Assembly (NCBI GenBank): GCA_010645155.1 | Contig: CM021319.1 | Location: 9,028,585-9,092,584, forward strand | Reading direction: 5' to 3' | DNA: 64,000 bases | DNA from: Tigriopus japonicus | Lineage: Eukaryota; Arthropoda; Copepoda; Harpacticoida; Harpacticidae | In this document: in pieces, positions 51,422-62,480 of the stretch | How positions within the stretch are numbered: position 1 is the stretch's first letter | How the letters are laid out: every line of letters starts with the position of its first letter | Position numbers and translations under genes: made by a program | Notes under the pieces: generated by a model | Seen by the model: only the letters and a program-made list of their open reading frames with translations | Databases searched by the model: none | What the model was told of the DNA's origin: nothing

Positions 51422-52080
51422 TCAATGGGAGATGCAGGGGGAGGTTTAAGTGATCTCTTCAAAAATCTTATCGCGGGCGGATGAAAAAAGAGAAAAGGCT
51501 TGTTCGTCAATGTAAGATTTTGGTCAGTGCAAGGGTTTTCGCGTTTTACAGACCGCCCTTATGACTTAGATGCTACAAAAAATGTCGAATTGCCAGTATG
51601 GACATTTTGACTCTCGGTTTTGTAAGAATTTGCAAAATTATTCTATTGATTAAAAAATGGCAAGCACTTAAAAAAGACCTTTGATATTGAAGAGAAACAC
51701 GTACAAAAAACGGCATTTTGTTTGATACCATGATAGTTTTGGAGCTTTACAATACAAATCAGTGCTTATAACATCACTTACACTTGTACTTACCCAAAAA
51801 AAGTGGCCTTTTGTTGAGAATTTTCTCGTGCAAGAACGAGCAAATAAAGTGTGCATTTTTTTCCAAAATCCTAACCAAAGGTGTTCAAACTTGCAATTCG
51901 ACATTTTTAATGGCATCTAATTCACAAGGGCGGTCTGTAAATTGCGAAAACCCTTAAACTGCCCAAATTCTCACGAGCCACCCACTGTTGCCAAACAAGC
52001 CTTTTCTCTTCTTTCATCCGCCCGCGATAAGATTTTTGAAGAGATCACTCAAACCTCCCCCTGCATTCCCCAATCACTTA
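51422..52080. mobile_element. fold-back element with ~190 bp inverted arms
   Basis: The left arm (about 51422-51605) and right arm (about 51885-52080) are near-identical in opposite orientation. Both contain ATCTCTTCAAAAATCTTATC, a GCGGGCGGATGAAA segment, AAGGCTTGTT, AAGGGTTTTCGC and ACAGACCGCCCTT. The ~280 bp loop is AT-rich and noncoding. This is the layout of a fold-back transposon or of two inverted MITE copies. A third, partial copy in left-arm orientation lies just downstream. Exact ends and target-site duplications could not be set by eye. Confidence 0.75.
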
Positions 52081-52179
52081 GTAAACTAAAACTATGAAAT
52101 GACCGAACCTAGTTCTGACCCATCCCTAACCATTTTGGCCCCAGAATCCCCAGCTGAATTCGTTCGATTACACTCATCC

Positions 52180-52362
52180 ATTGATAATGCACGGGAGGTT
52201 CGAATGATCTCTTCAAAAATCTTATCGTGGGCGGAGGAAACAAGAAAAAAGGCTTGTTCGGCAACAGTAGGTGGCTGGTGAGAATTTGGGCATTGTACAG
52301 ACCGCCCTTTTGACTTAAATGTTACGAACATGGTTGAATTGCAAGTTTGTAAACTTTTGTTT
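52180..52362. repeat. third copy of the fold-back arm
   Basis: Direct repeat of the left arm of the neighbouring element: ATCTCTTCAAAAATCTTATC, AAGGCTTGTTCGGCAACAGT and ACAGACCGCCCTTTTGACTT recur in the same order. It is more diverged and lacks the AAGGGTTTTCGC block. This copy keeps an open frame on both strands (52099-52281 plus, 52092-52400 minus) with no recognisable domain. Confidence 0.75.
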
Positions 52363-52704
52363 TGGACTTTATAAATACATGTACAATTAATTGTTTTCAT
52401 TCATAAATGACAAGTCCTTTGAAAGGATCATAAGCAAAATTACCCGTTACGTCACTTCAGATCATTCAGGATCAGAATTTTGTGATTGCGTTGAAAGTAT
52501 TAACCTACATGATATTCTTTCAATCATGTGGTTATTAGTGTCAAATAATATATGATCCATGTATGTTGTACACTCTTATCAATGTTATTTTATCATTGAA
52601 TCGCTATTTTTTCATGTGCCACCCAGCCGCATTTTTACTTCTGTGGCCCTAAATTTTATGCCTTGTACAAGGACCCAAGAGCAGTGCTGGGGTCCTTGCC
52701 TAAC

Positions 52705-53340
52705 CATGGATATACTTACAGAAGAGGATGTAAACACAGCTGTTTGTTGTTTTTTTTGAGAGCCCAATGGGGCCCCATGGAGTGAACGGTAGGGAAGTGT
52801 TATGGGCTCAATATTCAATATTTTATGCTAAATCAGTGGATGAATTGTCTAGACACCATTCTGATATGTGTATCTGTCTCTTGGAGATAATTAAATGCAA
52901 CCCACTCTGGGGTAAGTCACGTTCATCACTCATTATCAGCCCTATTCAACCTATCCTGAAATACCAATGGTTTCAGATTGTAAGTACCTAACAACACCAT
53001 CAAAGTGAAGAATATAGTGCTCCATGAAGGTGATCTGTTCTTTACTTCATTCTACATGAATAATTATTCAGAGGAAATCATCAACAACTCAACTATAAGT
53101 TGATGAATAATTTGTTCATTATTGTGCTTCCTCTCAGTTTGGCCTGTCAAAATGTTGATATTTGGCATCTCATGGATTTCAAGCATTTCAGACGGTAAAA
53201 TATTGACTAAAAATGATGTTTTATGGGGAAGAGTGTGGGTGCTTTGGTGACCCAAAAGCTTTGGGTGTAAGTTTCATTGTTAATAACGGGGCCACAGTTT
53301 TCCAAAAACACGCTCATATATTGAACCCATTGTCTGAAAT
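52705..53340 (+). repeat. left copy of ~640 bp inverted repeat flanking P450 gene 1
   Basis: This segment is repeated in reverse orientation at 56433-57094. Shared landmarks from outer to inner end: CATGGATATACTTACAGAAG, GAGAGCCCAATGGGGCCC, AACTATAAGTTGATGAATAA, TGGCCTGTCAAAATGTTGAT and ATTGAACCCATTGTCTGAA. The two copies differ by scattered substitutions and small indels. A 60-residue stretch containing LPSEMLEIHEMPNINILTGQ can be read from both (minus strand here), but it may simply reflect DNA similarity. Confidence 0.85.
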
Positions 53341-53360
53341 TGTCTGAAATTGTCTGAAAT
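53331..53360. repeat. 10 bp unit in three perfect tandem copies
   Basis: TGTCTGAAAT occurs three times in a row exactly at the inner edge of the left inverted-repeat copy. The right copy has only one such unit, so the array probably expanded after the copies separated. Confidence 0.85.
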
Positions 53361-54140
53361 AATTACATTTTTCAAGTAATTGACCCAACTGTGGATACAA
53401 CCGGTCCCTACTTTGGAAAAAAATGTGGAAGGTTTGTAAAAAAAAACCTTAAACTCATTTTAAACTTATAGTACAATAATATTTGAGTTAGATTGACTAG
53501 TAAAAATCCCTGAAATATACACATACTATTTTCCGCAAAATGAAATTTTACAAGGAGCAAGTGTTATGATGTAAATCTAGGAAATGTTAACAACTATTAT
53601 CATTTTAATTTTCAGAATTTTTTTAGCACTAGTAAAGTTTTCAAAAAATATAATCAATTTTAGGAATGACATTTGCCAATAATATTAATGTTACTAATAA
53701 TGTCTCAGTGGGTAGACACAGATGCTACAAAATTTTGTCCTTAACTTTAGATTAAAAAAGTAATTCATTGTGTTAAACGCTGGAAAGGGCCAAAACCAAG
53801 TACTTCATCGCTCAATCGCCATTCGGCTTCTTTGTACGGACATTGGTCCAAAATACTTCGCAATCCATTTTAAAACTGAAGTGAACTGCAGACGTTTACA
53901 GTGAACTGAGCGTCCAGGTTTCCTATGAGTAGGTTATATTGCAAGAGATGCTTCAACAAGACGTTTATTTTCATCTCGCATGCAATGCTCCAACAATATT
54001 TTTATTGTTCTCTTCAAACATGGTGAACGCAAAGTACGATCTCGGACGTCAACACAAAATAATTTCATCTCAAGACCCAACTCGACTCAAAACCTCACAC
54101 TCTCTGTGAAGCATCTTTAAATGTCTCAAAATACAAAAAG
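53361..54140. other. 5' flank of P450 gene 1
   Basis: AT-rich DNA of about 0.8 kb that should contain the promoter of the first P450. No coding frame is seen. A short upstream ATG at 54121 opens an eight-codon frame (stop included) that ends just past the P450 start, overlapping it in another frame. Confidence 0.4.
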
Positions 54141-55814
54141 ATGAAGAACATATCGGTGCTAAACTCATTTATTGCAGTGAGACGGTGTTCTACAATTGCT
54201 CCAGCTTCATCTACATCCCTCAAAAGTTATGAAGAGCTACCTTCTGTTCCAGGAGGGTTGCCCTTTCTGGGATCCTTCATAAAATTAGGAGCCAAACCTC
54301 ATGGTTGGGAAAAACACACCAATAATCTGCAACTCTTTCGAGAAAAACATGACCCTCAGGATCTTGGATTATTAAGGATGACTTCCAGATTATTTAACCC
54401 TGTGGGCGAAGGCCGTTTTCTGGTCTTTTTTGACCCCAAAGACGTCGAGATAGCCTATAAACATGAGGGAAAATATCCCTATCGTGGAAATGGTTTTGCT
54501 CCGCTTCTGAAATGGCGTCAGTCAAGACCTGATATCTTTGAAGAGACCACGGGTGTTCTTATGGAGGAAGGTGAGCGATGGCATCACGTTCGCAGTCTAG
54601 TTCAACAAGACATGATGCGACCCAAATCAGCCATGTACTATTTGGATCAGATCCAGGATATTGGGAACGATTTTGCGGCATTTTTGGACCGTGAAATGAG
54701 CTCTAGTGCGGATGGGAAGACAATCCGTGGTTTACTTCCGCAACTGTACAACTATGGTTATGAAGGAAGTGCTGCTATTGCATTGAATAGGAGAATGCGC
54801 GTGTTTGATGAAAATCCGGATCCAGAGGTGTTGAAACAACTAATTGAAGTTAGAAATGTGATTGAAATGCTTCCTGAGATTATGATGGGCATACCTTGGT
54901 ATCAAATATCGCCATGGTTGTCTCCAAAGTACCGAAAGTTCGTTGGACACATTGATAACTTTGCTTATTTTGTCAAGGTATGTGGTCATGGTCTTCATCA
55001 AATGCGTTAATGTCAATAAATTAATTTTTCTTCTTAAAGGCGCAAATCGATGAGGCGAAGGCTCAGATCAAAGAAAAGGTTGAGAAAGGTCAACTTCAGA
55101 AATCGGACGAGATATCTGTGCTCGAGAAGCTCATTTTAAAGAATGGATTGAATTCCAACATCCCTTTCGTGATGGCCTTGGATATGATTGCAGCTGGAAT
55201 CGACACCACAGGATTATCCATCGGATTTATTTTATACCATCTTGCTGCCAATCCCGAGAAACAAGAGATCTTACGGAAAGAGATTCTTGAACATGACTCC
55301 CACATCAACGAAAGTTCTCTGAAGAAAATGCGATATTTGAAAGCTTGCATCAAAGAAAGTGCCCGACTCACTCCTATTGTATCTTTTCTCTTACGACTAA
55401 TGCAAGAGGATTTTACTGTCAAGGGATATCACATTCCAGCCGGAACTATGGGGATGTGGAGCCCATTCCTGACAGGCAATGATCCGAAATACGTCGAGAA
55501 GCCAACCAAGTAAGACCTTTAATAATGTCTTGTAGTATTAAAAATATAAGTATTTTTTCCATTCAAGATTTGAACCAGAACGTTGGTTGCGAGGAAATGA
55601 ATCACGAATCGACCCCTTTGTCTCCTTGCCTTTTGGACATGGGCCAAGGATGTGTGTGGGCAAGAGATTTGCCGATATCGAAATGCAATTACTCACGGCT
55701 AAACTCATCCGGAAATACAAATGGGAATGGATTGGAGAAAGACCAATTTCTATGAAATGGCAATTCCTTAACGTCCCTGATCAGAGTTTGGATTTTAAAC
55801 TGCACCGGCTGTAA
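54141..55814 (+). CDS. mitochondrial-clan cytochrome P450, gene 1 (three exons)
   Basis: Heme monooxygenase, expected at the matrix side of the inner mitochondrial membrane and fed by adrenodoxin-type electron transfer. Exons: 54141-54977, 55040-55509 and 55568-55814, with GT-AG introns of 62 and 58 bp; the product is 517 residues. The N-terminus is basic and Ser/Arg-rich like a transit peptide, without the hydrophobic anchor of microsomal P450s. Motifs: [13 protein letters not shown] near the start, the I-helix AGIDTT at about 331-336, the K-helix ExxR in KESARL (E385-R388), FEPERW at 437-442, and the heme loop [14 protein letters not shown] with Cys465. Its neighbour at 59719-61385 is a close tandem paralogue with the same intron positions. 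The gene sits between two inverted repeat copies. CYP family number and substrate cannot be assigned from sequence reading alone. Confidence 0.94.
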
Positions 55815-56432
55815 ACAAAAATAAGATTTTCGTACAAAATACATTTTTAGTGACTTGGATAGTCAATGACATTAACTCCATCCAAAAAGTTATTATTCGT
55901 CAAAAATACCACAAAAAATGATGTTTGATAAAAACCTGGGAAAAGTTGAAAATTAATTTAAAAGAAATACCAATCCGGTCTCTAGTCATGATAAAAAGGT
56001 ACGTAATTTGTCCATATCTCCTGAGGTCCTTGCTTAAGGCAAGTGCGAGCCCAAGCAGTGTGCCATACTAGGGACCAGTAAGTACATGCTCAAGGTGGTG
56101 TCTCACAACACTAGTACTAAGAACCTCTCACCACAGGACGCGAACTTCAGCTGACGCGTAGCCCAAGAAGGCCCTTAAAACGGTGCAGCTCTGCAGTGAA
56201 TTTGAACGAAATTGCCAAAAAACGATAGAAAAAGGTGTTTGATAGCAAACATCACTTCAGAACAAAGTTGCAGCATGAGATAGTGCTCCTTTTCCTGCCA
56301 TTAATTTCTAAACTGATGTTTTCTGTTCTCAGGAATTAGTCAAAACTGAGCTGATTCAGATCAATGTCTCGCACAAAATTGAGAAAGGATCTCAATCAAA
56401 CGCATGTATAACTTGAACATAATAATACTAAC
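55815..56432. other. 3' flank of P450 gene 1
   Basis: About 0.6 kb without a gene. No perfect AATAAA is obvious close to the stop codon. The rest reads as unique or degraded repeat DNA up to the right inverted-repeat copy. Confidence 0.4.
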
Positions 56433-57094
56433 TTCAGACAATGGGTTCAATTATACACGGATGAAGTTTCATGAAAATCGAGCGTGTTTTTGGAAAACTG
56501 TGACCCCGTTATTAACAATGAAACTTCTTCCACCCAAAGCTCTTGGGTCACCAAAGCACCCACACTCTTCCCCATAAAAACATCATTTTTAGTCAATACT
56601 TTACCGTCTGAAATGCTTGAAATCCATGAGATGCCAAATATCAACATTTTGACAGGCCAAACTAAGAGAAAGCACAATAATGAACAAATTATTCATCAAC
56701 TTATAGTTGAGTTGTTGATGATTCCCTCTGAATGATTATTCATGCAGAATGAAGTAAAGAACAGATCACCTTCATGGAGCACCATATTCTTCACTTTGAT
56801 GGTGTTGTTAGGTACTTATAATCTGAAACCATTGGTATTTCAGGATACGTTGAATAGGGTTGATAATGAGTGATGAACGTGATTTACCCAAGAGTGGGTT
56901 GCATTGAATTATCTCTAAGAGACAGATACACATACCAGAATGGTGTCTAGACAATTCATCCACTGATTTAGCATAAAATATTGAATATTGAGTCCATCAC
57001 ACTTCCCTACTGTTCACTCCATAGGGCCCCATTGGGCTCTCAAAAACAACAACAAACAGCTGTATTCGCATCCTCTTCTGTAAGTATATCCATG
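56433..57094 (-). repeat. right copy of ~640 bp inverted repeat flanking P450 gene 1
   Basis: Reverse-orientation partner of 52705-53340, colinear over the whole length, starting with TTCAGACAATGGGTTCAAT and ending with GTAAGTATATCCATG. It lacks the tandem decamer expansion of the left copy and has its own small indels. The conserved LPSEMLEIHEMPNINILTGQ stretch is read on the plus strand here. No terminal inverted repeats or transposase domain are recognised, so the element type is unknown. Confidence 0.85.
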
Positions 57095-58416
57095 CTAGTA
57101 CTGACTACGCACCAAAAAGTTCGTTACCATTTCGTACCAAACAACTAAACGTACAATGCAGTTGGGGAGGACGAGGTCAACAAAGCTGGCAGTACATTCA
57201 ACAGATATGTGCTATAGTACATTCAGCATTAAAAACATGAACTACAGGGCTGGGCGTAATCACAGAGGCTCAATTCCAACCATGAATTGCATGACTAAAG
57301 ATCTTTCATCAAATTTGAAACTTCATCATAAGGGTTTGGGCAAAGTTGCAAGATGCAACTTGAACCCAAAAATTCCACCTTTTGATGGTTTTATTCAAAC
57401 TTTGCAACTTTTCAATTTACTGCACTGCACCATAAATTTTAACTTTTTCGAACTATCATGAAGTGTTTGAATTGAATTTCTTATGGAATTCCCAAAGTTT
57501 GTTGTTACTTTTGGGACTCTTTGTGCATAACAAAACTATATCTAGAGCAAAGAAAATGTGGTTTTATTCATAGGATCTCATTTATCCTATTAGGACAAAC
57601 GTCTTATTTTGGCCAAGGTGTAACATAGGTGTTGAGAATTAGCTATCCACAACATCCCTGGTTCAGATCCCAGGCTTACCGGGTTCTAGTGGCCCGTGGC
57701 ATTAATTATACGTATATGTTAGTCACGGCTTTAATGGCTTAAATTGGTGAAAATGCGGTCATTCCCATGGGTGAGTTAATGATTAATGCTTGAGGTTGGA
57801 GCATCAATACCCCCAAGGAGCCGACAGCCTGTATCAGATCACAGCTGCAAAGCTGTGTGGAATTGTGAAATGTGCTTTTATGCATTTTCCTATATATGTT
57901 GGCCTATTCTCACATATTCCAATGGAAAGACATTTGGATCAAAATCATTCATAGTACGTTTTGAGCACCTTCTTGTCTAATTGAGTGCATCATATATGGC
58001 AAAAAAATCGTAGTTGTTGCTAAAAACTGCAATTCTAGGCCAAACAAATAACAAATTTGTCCTTCCCTAAACACGGTGTTCCAAATAGCTTTTTAGGTTT
58101 GAATCAAAGCACCCAAAGACATCATGGCACTTTTTGGACCCATAATTTAATGGGGAACAACTTTATTTTTTGATTGATTGATTGATTGATTCAGGGACTC
58201 ATTAGAAATACAAAAGTCATGTTTGAAGTAAAGAGTGTAAAACACATTTTAAAAAAGCAAGACCCCTAGGTTCCGCCCATAAACCATAAAAAAGTCATAA
58301 ACATAAAAATTGTATTATATAAGTTTAGGCCAAGGGAACAGTTATATACCAAAGAACTATTGATTACAACATTTTAAATAAACTATTTAACCCATATTTA
58401 GAGACCATTTAGTTAC
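57095..58416. other. repeat-rich gap between the two P450 genes
   Basis: No gene recognised. A 101-codon plus-strand frame at 57156-57461 matches nothing I know. Near 57609-57680 there is a weak tRNA-like pattern (TGGCCAAGGTG, then GGTTCAGATCC), possibly an old SINE head. A (TGAT)5 microsatellite is at 58171-58190. Confidence 0.4.
58171..58190. repeat. (TGAT)5 microsatellite
   Basis: Five perfect TGAT units directly after a T run. Confidence 0.85.
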
Positions 58417-58564
58417 CCTTTGAATTCAAATTGAATAAAAATTCATTCATCAACAGCTGAGTTATTTGACTTTGAGTGGCCCATTTTTCACCTTTGAATT
58501 CAAATTAAATAAAGATTCATTCATCAACAGCTGAGTTATTTGACTTTGCATGGTCCATTTTTCA
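58417..58564. repeat. 74 bp unit in two tandem copies
   Basis: Each unit begins CCTTTGAATTCAAATT and contains TTCATTCATCAACAGCTGAG and TTATTTGACTTTG, then ends near CCATTTTTCA. The copies differ at only a few positions, so the duplication is fairly recent. No coding role is apparent. Confidence 0.88.
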
Positions 58565-59102
58565 CCCCAAAGAGCCGAAAACGCCACAGTTATGTGAAAA
58601 AAAAACAAATTCCAAAGATTTCATGTAGCTTTTTAATATTGCAAAAATAGATGTTTTTTTATTTTTGAAGATTTTGTCAAAATAGCTCATAATAATACAA
58701 AATATCACTTGAAATGCACTTAAACAAGATTTTTGAAAATCATATTTCATAACTATTCATAACTAAGCCCATCAAACAGATATTGGTTGGTTCAGGGGCC
58801 CACAAATTAACAATCAAAGAGCTTTGGCCCCACATGTACAGTACTATAGATGTCGCGCGGGCCCACTATTTTGGACTTTCCCTTTACCTCCTGGGCCCAT
58901 CATAGACCATCCTTGGGGCCACATATGGGCTGCGGCCCATTGGTTGCATACCCTTGCCCTAAGAGATAATGACACACGTTGGCAAGGCTCAATTTTGAAG
59001 GTTCCTTTCTCTAGAAAAAGATTACCTTGACTAAAGCATAAATATTGATAGCCTTTGCAATTTGGCTTGTCAACAAGTTCATAAAAAAATTCTGAAAATA
59101 AA
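58565..59102. other. AT-rich stretch, no gene seen
   Basis: About 0.5 kb of unrecognised DNA. It contains an open frame at 58824-59030 of no known type. Confidence 0.4.
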
Positions 59103-59462
59103 ATTTACAAAAATGAAATGGCTGAGCATTCCATTTGGCTGGGATTGTAGAGCAACAAACCACCAGCAATGATCTTGGAATATTCAGCGATCTCCATAGA
59201 ATGGAAGGTCGAGCACTAATTTGAGTAGTTTTTCAAGGATCTTGTATTCAAGGATATGTAAGAAACACACTTGCAAGCAAAAGCTTATCAACACTCCTCA
59301 TTAGATCAGGTGAGAACTACGAGAATTGTTGCAATCTTTAAATCTGATTTGTGCTCAAAAATCGACAAGTTTCGTACTTATGGCAAATTGATCATTGCTA
59401 TTTGTTTGTTGCTCTACAACCCCAATCAAATGGGAATGCTCTCTTATTTCATTTTTGTAAAT
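59103..59462. mobile_element. MITE-like element with ~75 bp terminal inverted repeats
   Basis: The left arm (about 59103-59178) and right arm (about 59384-59462) are inverted copies: ATTTACAAAAATGAAAT, GAGCATTCC, TTGTAGAGCAACAAAC and AGCAATGATC recur in order on opposite strands. The ~205 bp internal part has no coding capacity. Size and structure fit a non-autonomous DNA transposon. It lies about 250 bp upstream of the second P450 start, so it could be part of that gene's promoter region. Confidence 0.7.
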
Positions 59463-59718
59463 TCCATGTTTCAATAACGTGCAGAAGTTAGCATTTTTAT
59501 CTTTTTTACTTCCCACTGTCTCATCTCCAATGACGGAGCCAAGCCCTGTACACTGTTGTTGGGTTGCGTTCTGAGCACTGTTACAAGACGAATTAAATTT
59601 CCGGTATTCCTTCAGGAAAGACAGAAGTGGTACACCTCAAATGTGCTTTGTGGACTAAAGAGAGCATTTGTTCGTGAAGTTCTAAGGTTGTTAAAAGAAT
59701 ATTCCAAATTCTTCAAAA

Positions 59719-61385
59719 ATGTTTGGCTCATCCTTAGTTCGCGCCTACTCAGCTACAGGTACCAAGAGGTTTCCAAGAAGTTTTGAAGAGCTGCCTTGTG
59801 TTCCTGGAGGTCTGCCTTACTTGGGATCTTTTATGAAATTAGGAGCAAACCCACATGGGTGGAAACAGCCCATGGAAAATTTGAAGATCTTACAAGAGAA
59901 ATATGACCCACAAGGAAATGGATTGTTGAGAATGAGCTCAAGACTGATGAATCCTAAAGGAGATGGACGCATTCTAGCCTTCTTTGATCCAAAAGACATT
60001 GAAATTGCTTATAAACACGAGGGAAAACATCCCTCCCGTGGAGGTGCTCTGGCTCCACTTGTAAAATGGCGCCTTTCCAGACCAGATATTTTTGGAGAAA
60101 CTAAGGGCGTACTCATGGAAGAAGGCGAGAAATGGCATCAACTCCGAGGTCTCGTCCAACAAGATCTAATGCGACCCAAGTCAGCCATGCAACATTTGGA
60201 CCAAATACAAGGCATTTGTCAAGACTTCTTAGAAATGCTAGAGCGAGAAATGAGCTCTAGTAAGGATGGGAAGACAGTCCGTGGTTTGCTTCCCCATCTA
60301 TTTAACTTCGGATTTGAAGGGAGTGCTGCAATTGCCTTAGATAAACGAATGGGTGTGTTTCGTGAAAACCCACATCCGGAAGTGATGAAACAATTACGGG
60401 AAATCGAAATTGTGACAGAAATGAGTATAGATCTGATGATGGGTATCCCTTGGTATCAAATATCCCCTTTTATTTCTCCAAAGTATCGGAAGTTTGTCCG
60501 CCACTTCGATAGCTTTGCTTACTTTGTTAAGGTAAGAAAAAATTTAAAAGAAAACGAAAAAACGAAATAAGAAATTGTACTAATGAAGGATTTAAACTTG
60601 TTTTTAGGCACACATTGATGAGGTGAAGGCTCAAATAAAAGAAAAAATTGATAAAGATCAACTCAAGAAATCGGACGGTATCTCGATGTTGGAGAAACTC
60701 ATTTTGAAAAATGGTCTGAATTCCAATGTCCCCTTTGTAATGGCTTTGGATATGATCTTGGCTGGAATTGACACCACCGGAGCATCATGTGCATTTATTT
60801 TATACCATCTTGCTACCAACCCCGAGAAGCAAGATATCTTAAGAAAAGAGCTCCTTCAACATGATCCACACATCACCGAGAGTTCCTTGACAAAAATGCG
60901 ATACTTAAAAGCTTGCATCAAAGAGAGTGCAAGACTTACGCCTATTGTTGCTTTTCATTTAAGACTGATTCAAGAAGAGTTCACCGTAAAAGGATTTCAT
61001 GTTCCAGTTGACACTTTGGCGTTGTGGAGCTCAATGTTGAGCGGCCGAAACCCTAAATATGTCGAAAACCCAACAGCGTAGGAATAGAAATTCTGCTAAG
61101 TTGAGAGTTCATGGATTTTAATTTATTATTCTTTTCAGATTTAAGCCAGAGCGGTGGTTACGAGGAAATGAAACAAAGGTAGATCCCTTTGTTTCCTTAC
61201 CTTTTGGACATGGTCCTCGAATGTGCGTGGGCAAGAGATTTGCCGATATCGAAATGCAACTACTTACGGCCAAATTTTTCCGCTCTTATGGATGGGAATG
61301 GATTGGACAAAGACCAATCTCAACCATATGGCAATTCGTCAACATTCCTGATCAAAGCCTTGACTTTCGACTGCACCAACTTTAA
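59719..61385 (+). CDS. mitochondrial-clan cytochrome P450, gene 2 (three exons)
   Basis: Tandem paralogue of the P450 at 54141-55814. Exons: 59719-60531, 60608-61077 and 61139-61385. Introns (76 and 61 bp) fall at the same codons and phases, and exons 2 and 3 have exactly the same lengths as in gene 1. The product is 509 residues; the difference is all in the N-terminal leader region of exon 1. Over exon 2 the proteins are roughly three quarters identical by eye. Motifs: AGIDTT at about 323-328, KESARL (E377-R380), FKPERW, and [14 protein letters not shown] with Cys457. The N-terminus (MFGSSLVRAYSATGTKR) fits a mitochondrial transit peptide. Both copies look intact. The substrate is unknown; differing residues around the I helix (GLSIGF versus GASCAF) suggest the two may prefer different substrates. 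Confidence 0.94.
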
Positions 61386-62480
61386 CAGGCAATTTAAGAC
61401 TGCAAGTGTTTGTAAGAACAGCCGGAAAATAGTTGTGATGTTGACTGATATTTCATCAGGAACTTCTAATAGAAGTCCCTTGATTCATTTCAGCATAGAT
61501 GGTAATTGTCGAATTAGAAAAATCTCGCAATAAACATTATCAATTTTTTCATCTGCACTTGGTAGGTTAAAGGATCCAAGATTGGTAACTTCTGAGCTTC
61601 AATGAAGTGACCAAAACTTAGCATCCAACTAAAGTTTTAGACTACAAATTTCGTCAAGTTTATGATCAAATCCTCCTGTTGATTTTAGACATTACGAGAA
61701 ACAAAAACTAGAAGATAGAACTTTAACTTCTTTTTCAACCTTAAATTGGTAGTTTTGAGTCGGAGCACCTTCACTAGTGTTTCATTTTAGAGAACTATGA
61801 ATCAGCTAACTCAGCTTTCTCAAGGTCCATTAAACGAGACTGAGCAAACACGAGAATAGAACAGTGAAAATTTAGGTGCATGATTAAACCAGGGATGACT
61901 CATCAAAGGATAAGTTGCAAAGTATTAATTAGTAATAACGGCCTTGTCATGACAACGAAAATTCAACATTTACTTGGTTGAAGTAACACCCCATCTAAGA
62001 ACAATGTAAGGCACTCTTATTTCTTAAGAAGTTTACGTGCTACTGTGAGATATGATAGCATGTAAATAATTGCATGGCAATGACCTACTGGCCCATATAT
62101 CCAAGAAAATAATTGAAGTTCTCTAATGCATTAGGCATTACAGAAATGTCATTACCGTGAAATCGGAAATTAGTGTCCCAAAATGCTGTATATGTGCTAT
62201 ATTCATCCGGATTGTTTGAATTCGTGTGCTAAAAAAGGAGGACAAATAATTACAAAAATTGCTAGTTATGAACAACAGTCCAACTATTAATATGACACTT
62301 TGCCCTCCCAAATATGAACCACATAACTCAGAAGCGGAAATTTTAAAATCACAAGGTGTATTTTTTAATCTTGCAATAAAAATAGTTTAATGGGGAAAAT
62401 TGAGAGAATGTTATGCAGATTTGCTACATATTAAAGTCTCCTACCTTAGCATGGATTGCCCATGATACTTTGTATTTAAA
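61386..62480. other. 3' flank of P450 gene 2
   Basis: About 1.1 kb. An AATAAA lies at 61529-61534, 144 bp after the P450 stop, and is a likely poly(A) signal. The remainder is AT-rich with no recognised gene. Confidence 0.5.

Noticed and set aside
59556..59786. Plus-strand frame overlapping the start of P450 gene 2
   Set aside because: It uses a different frame from the P450, and the P450 start and leader agree with its paralogue.
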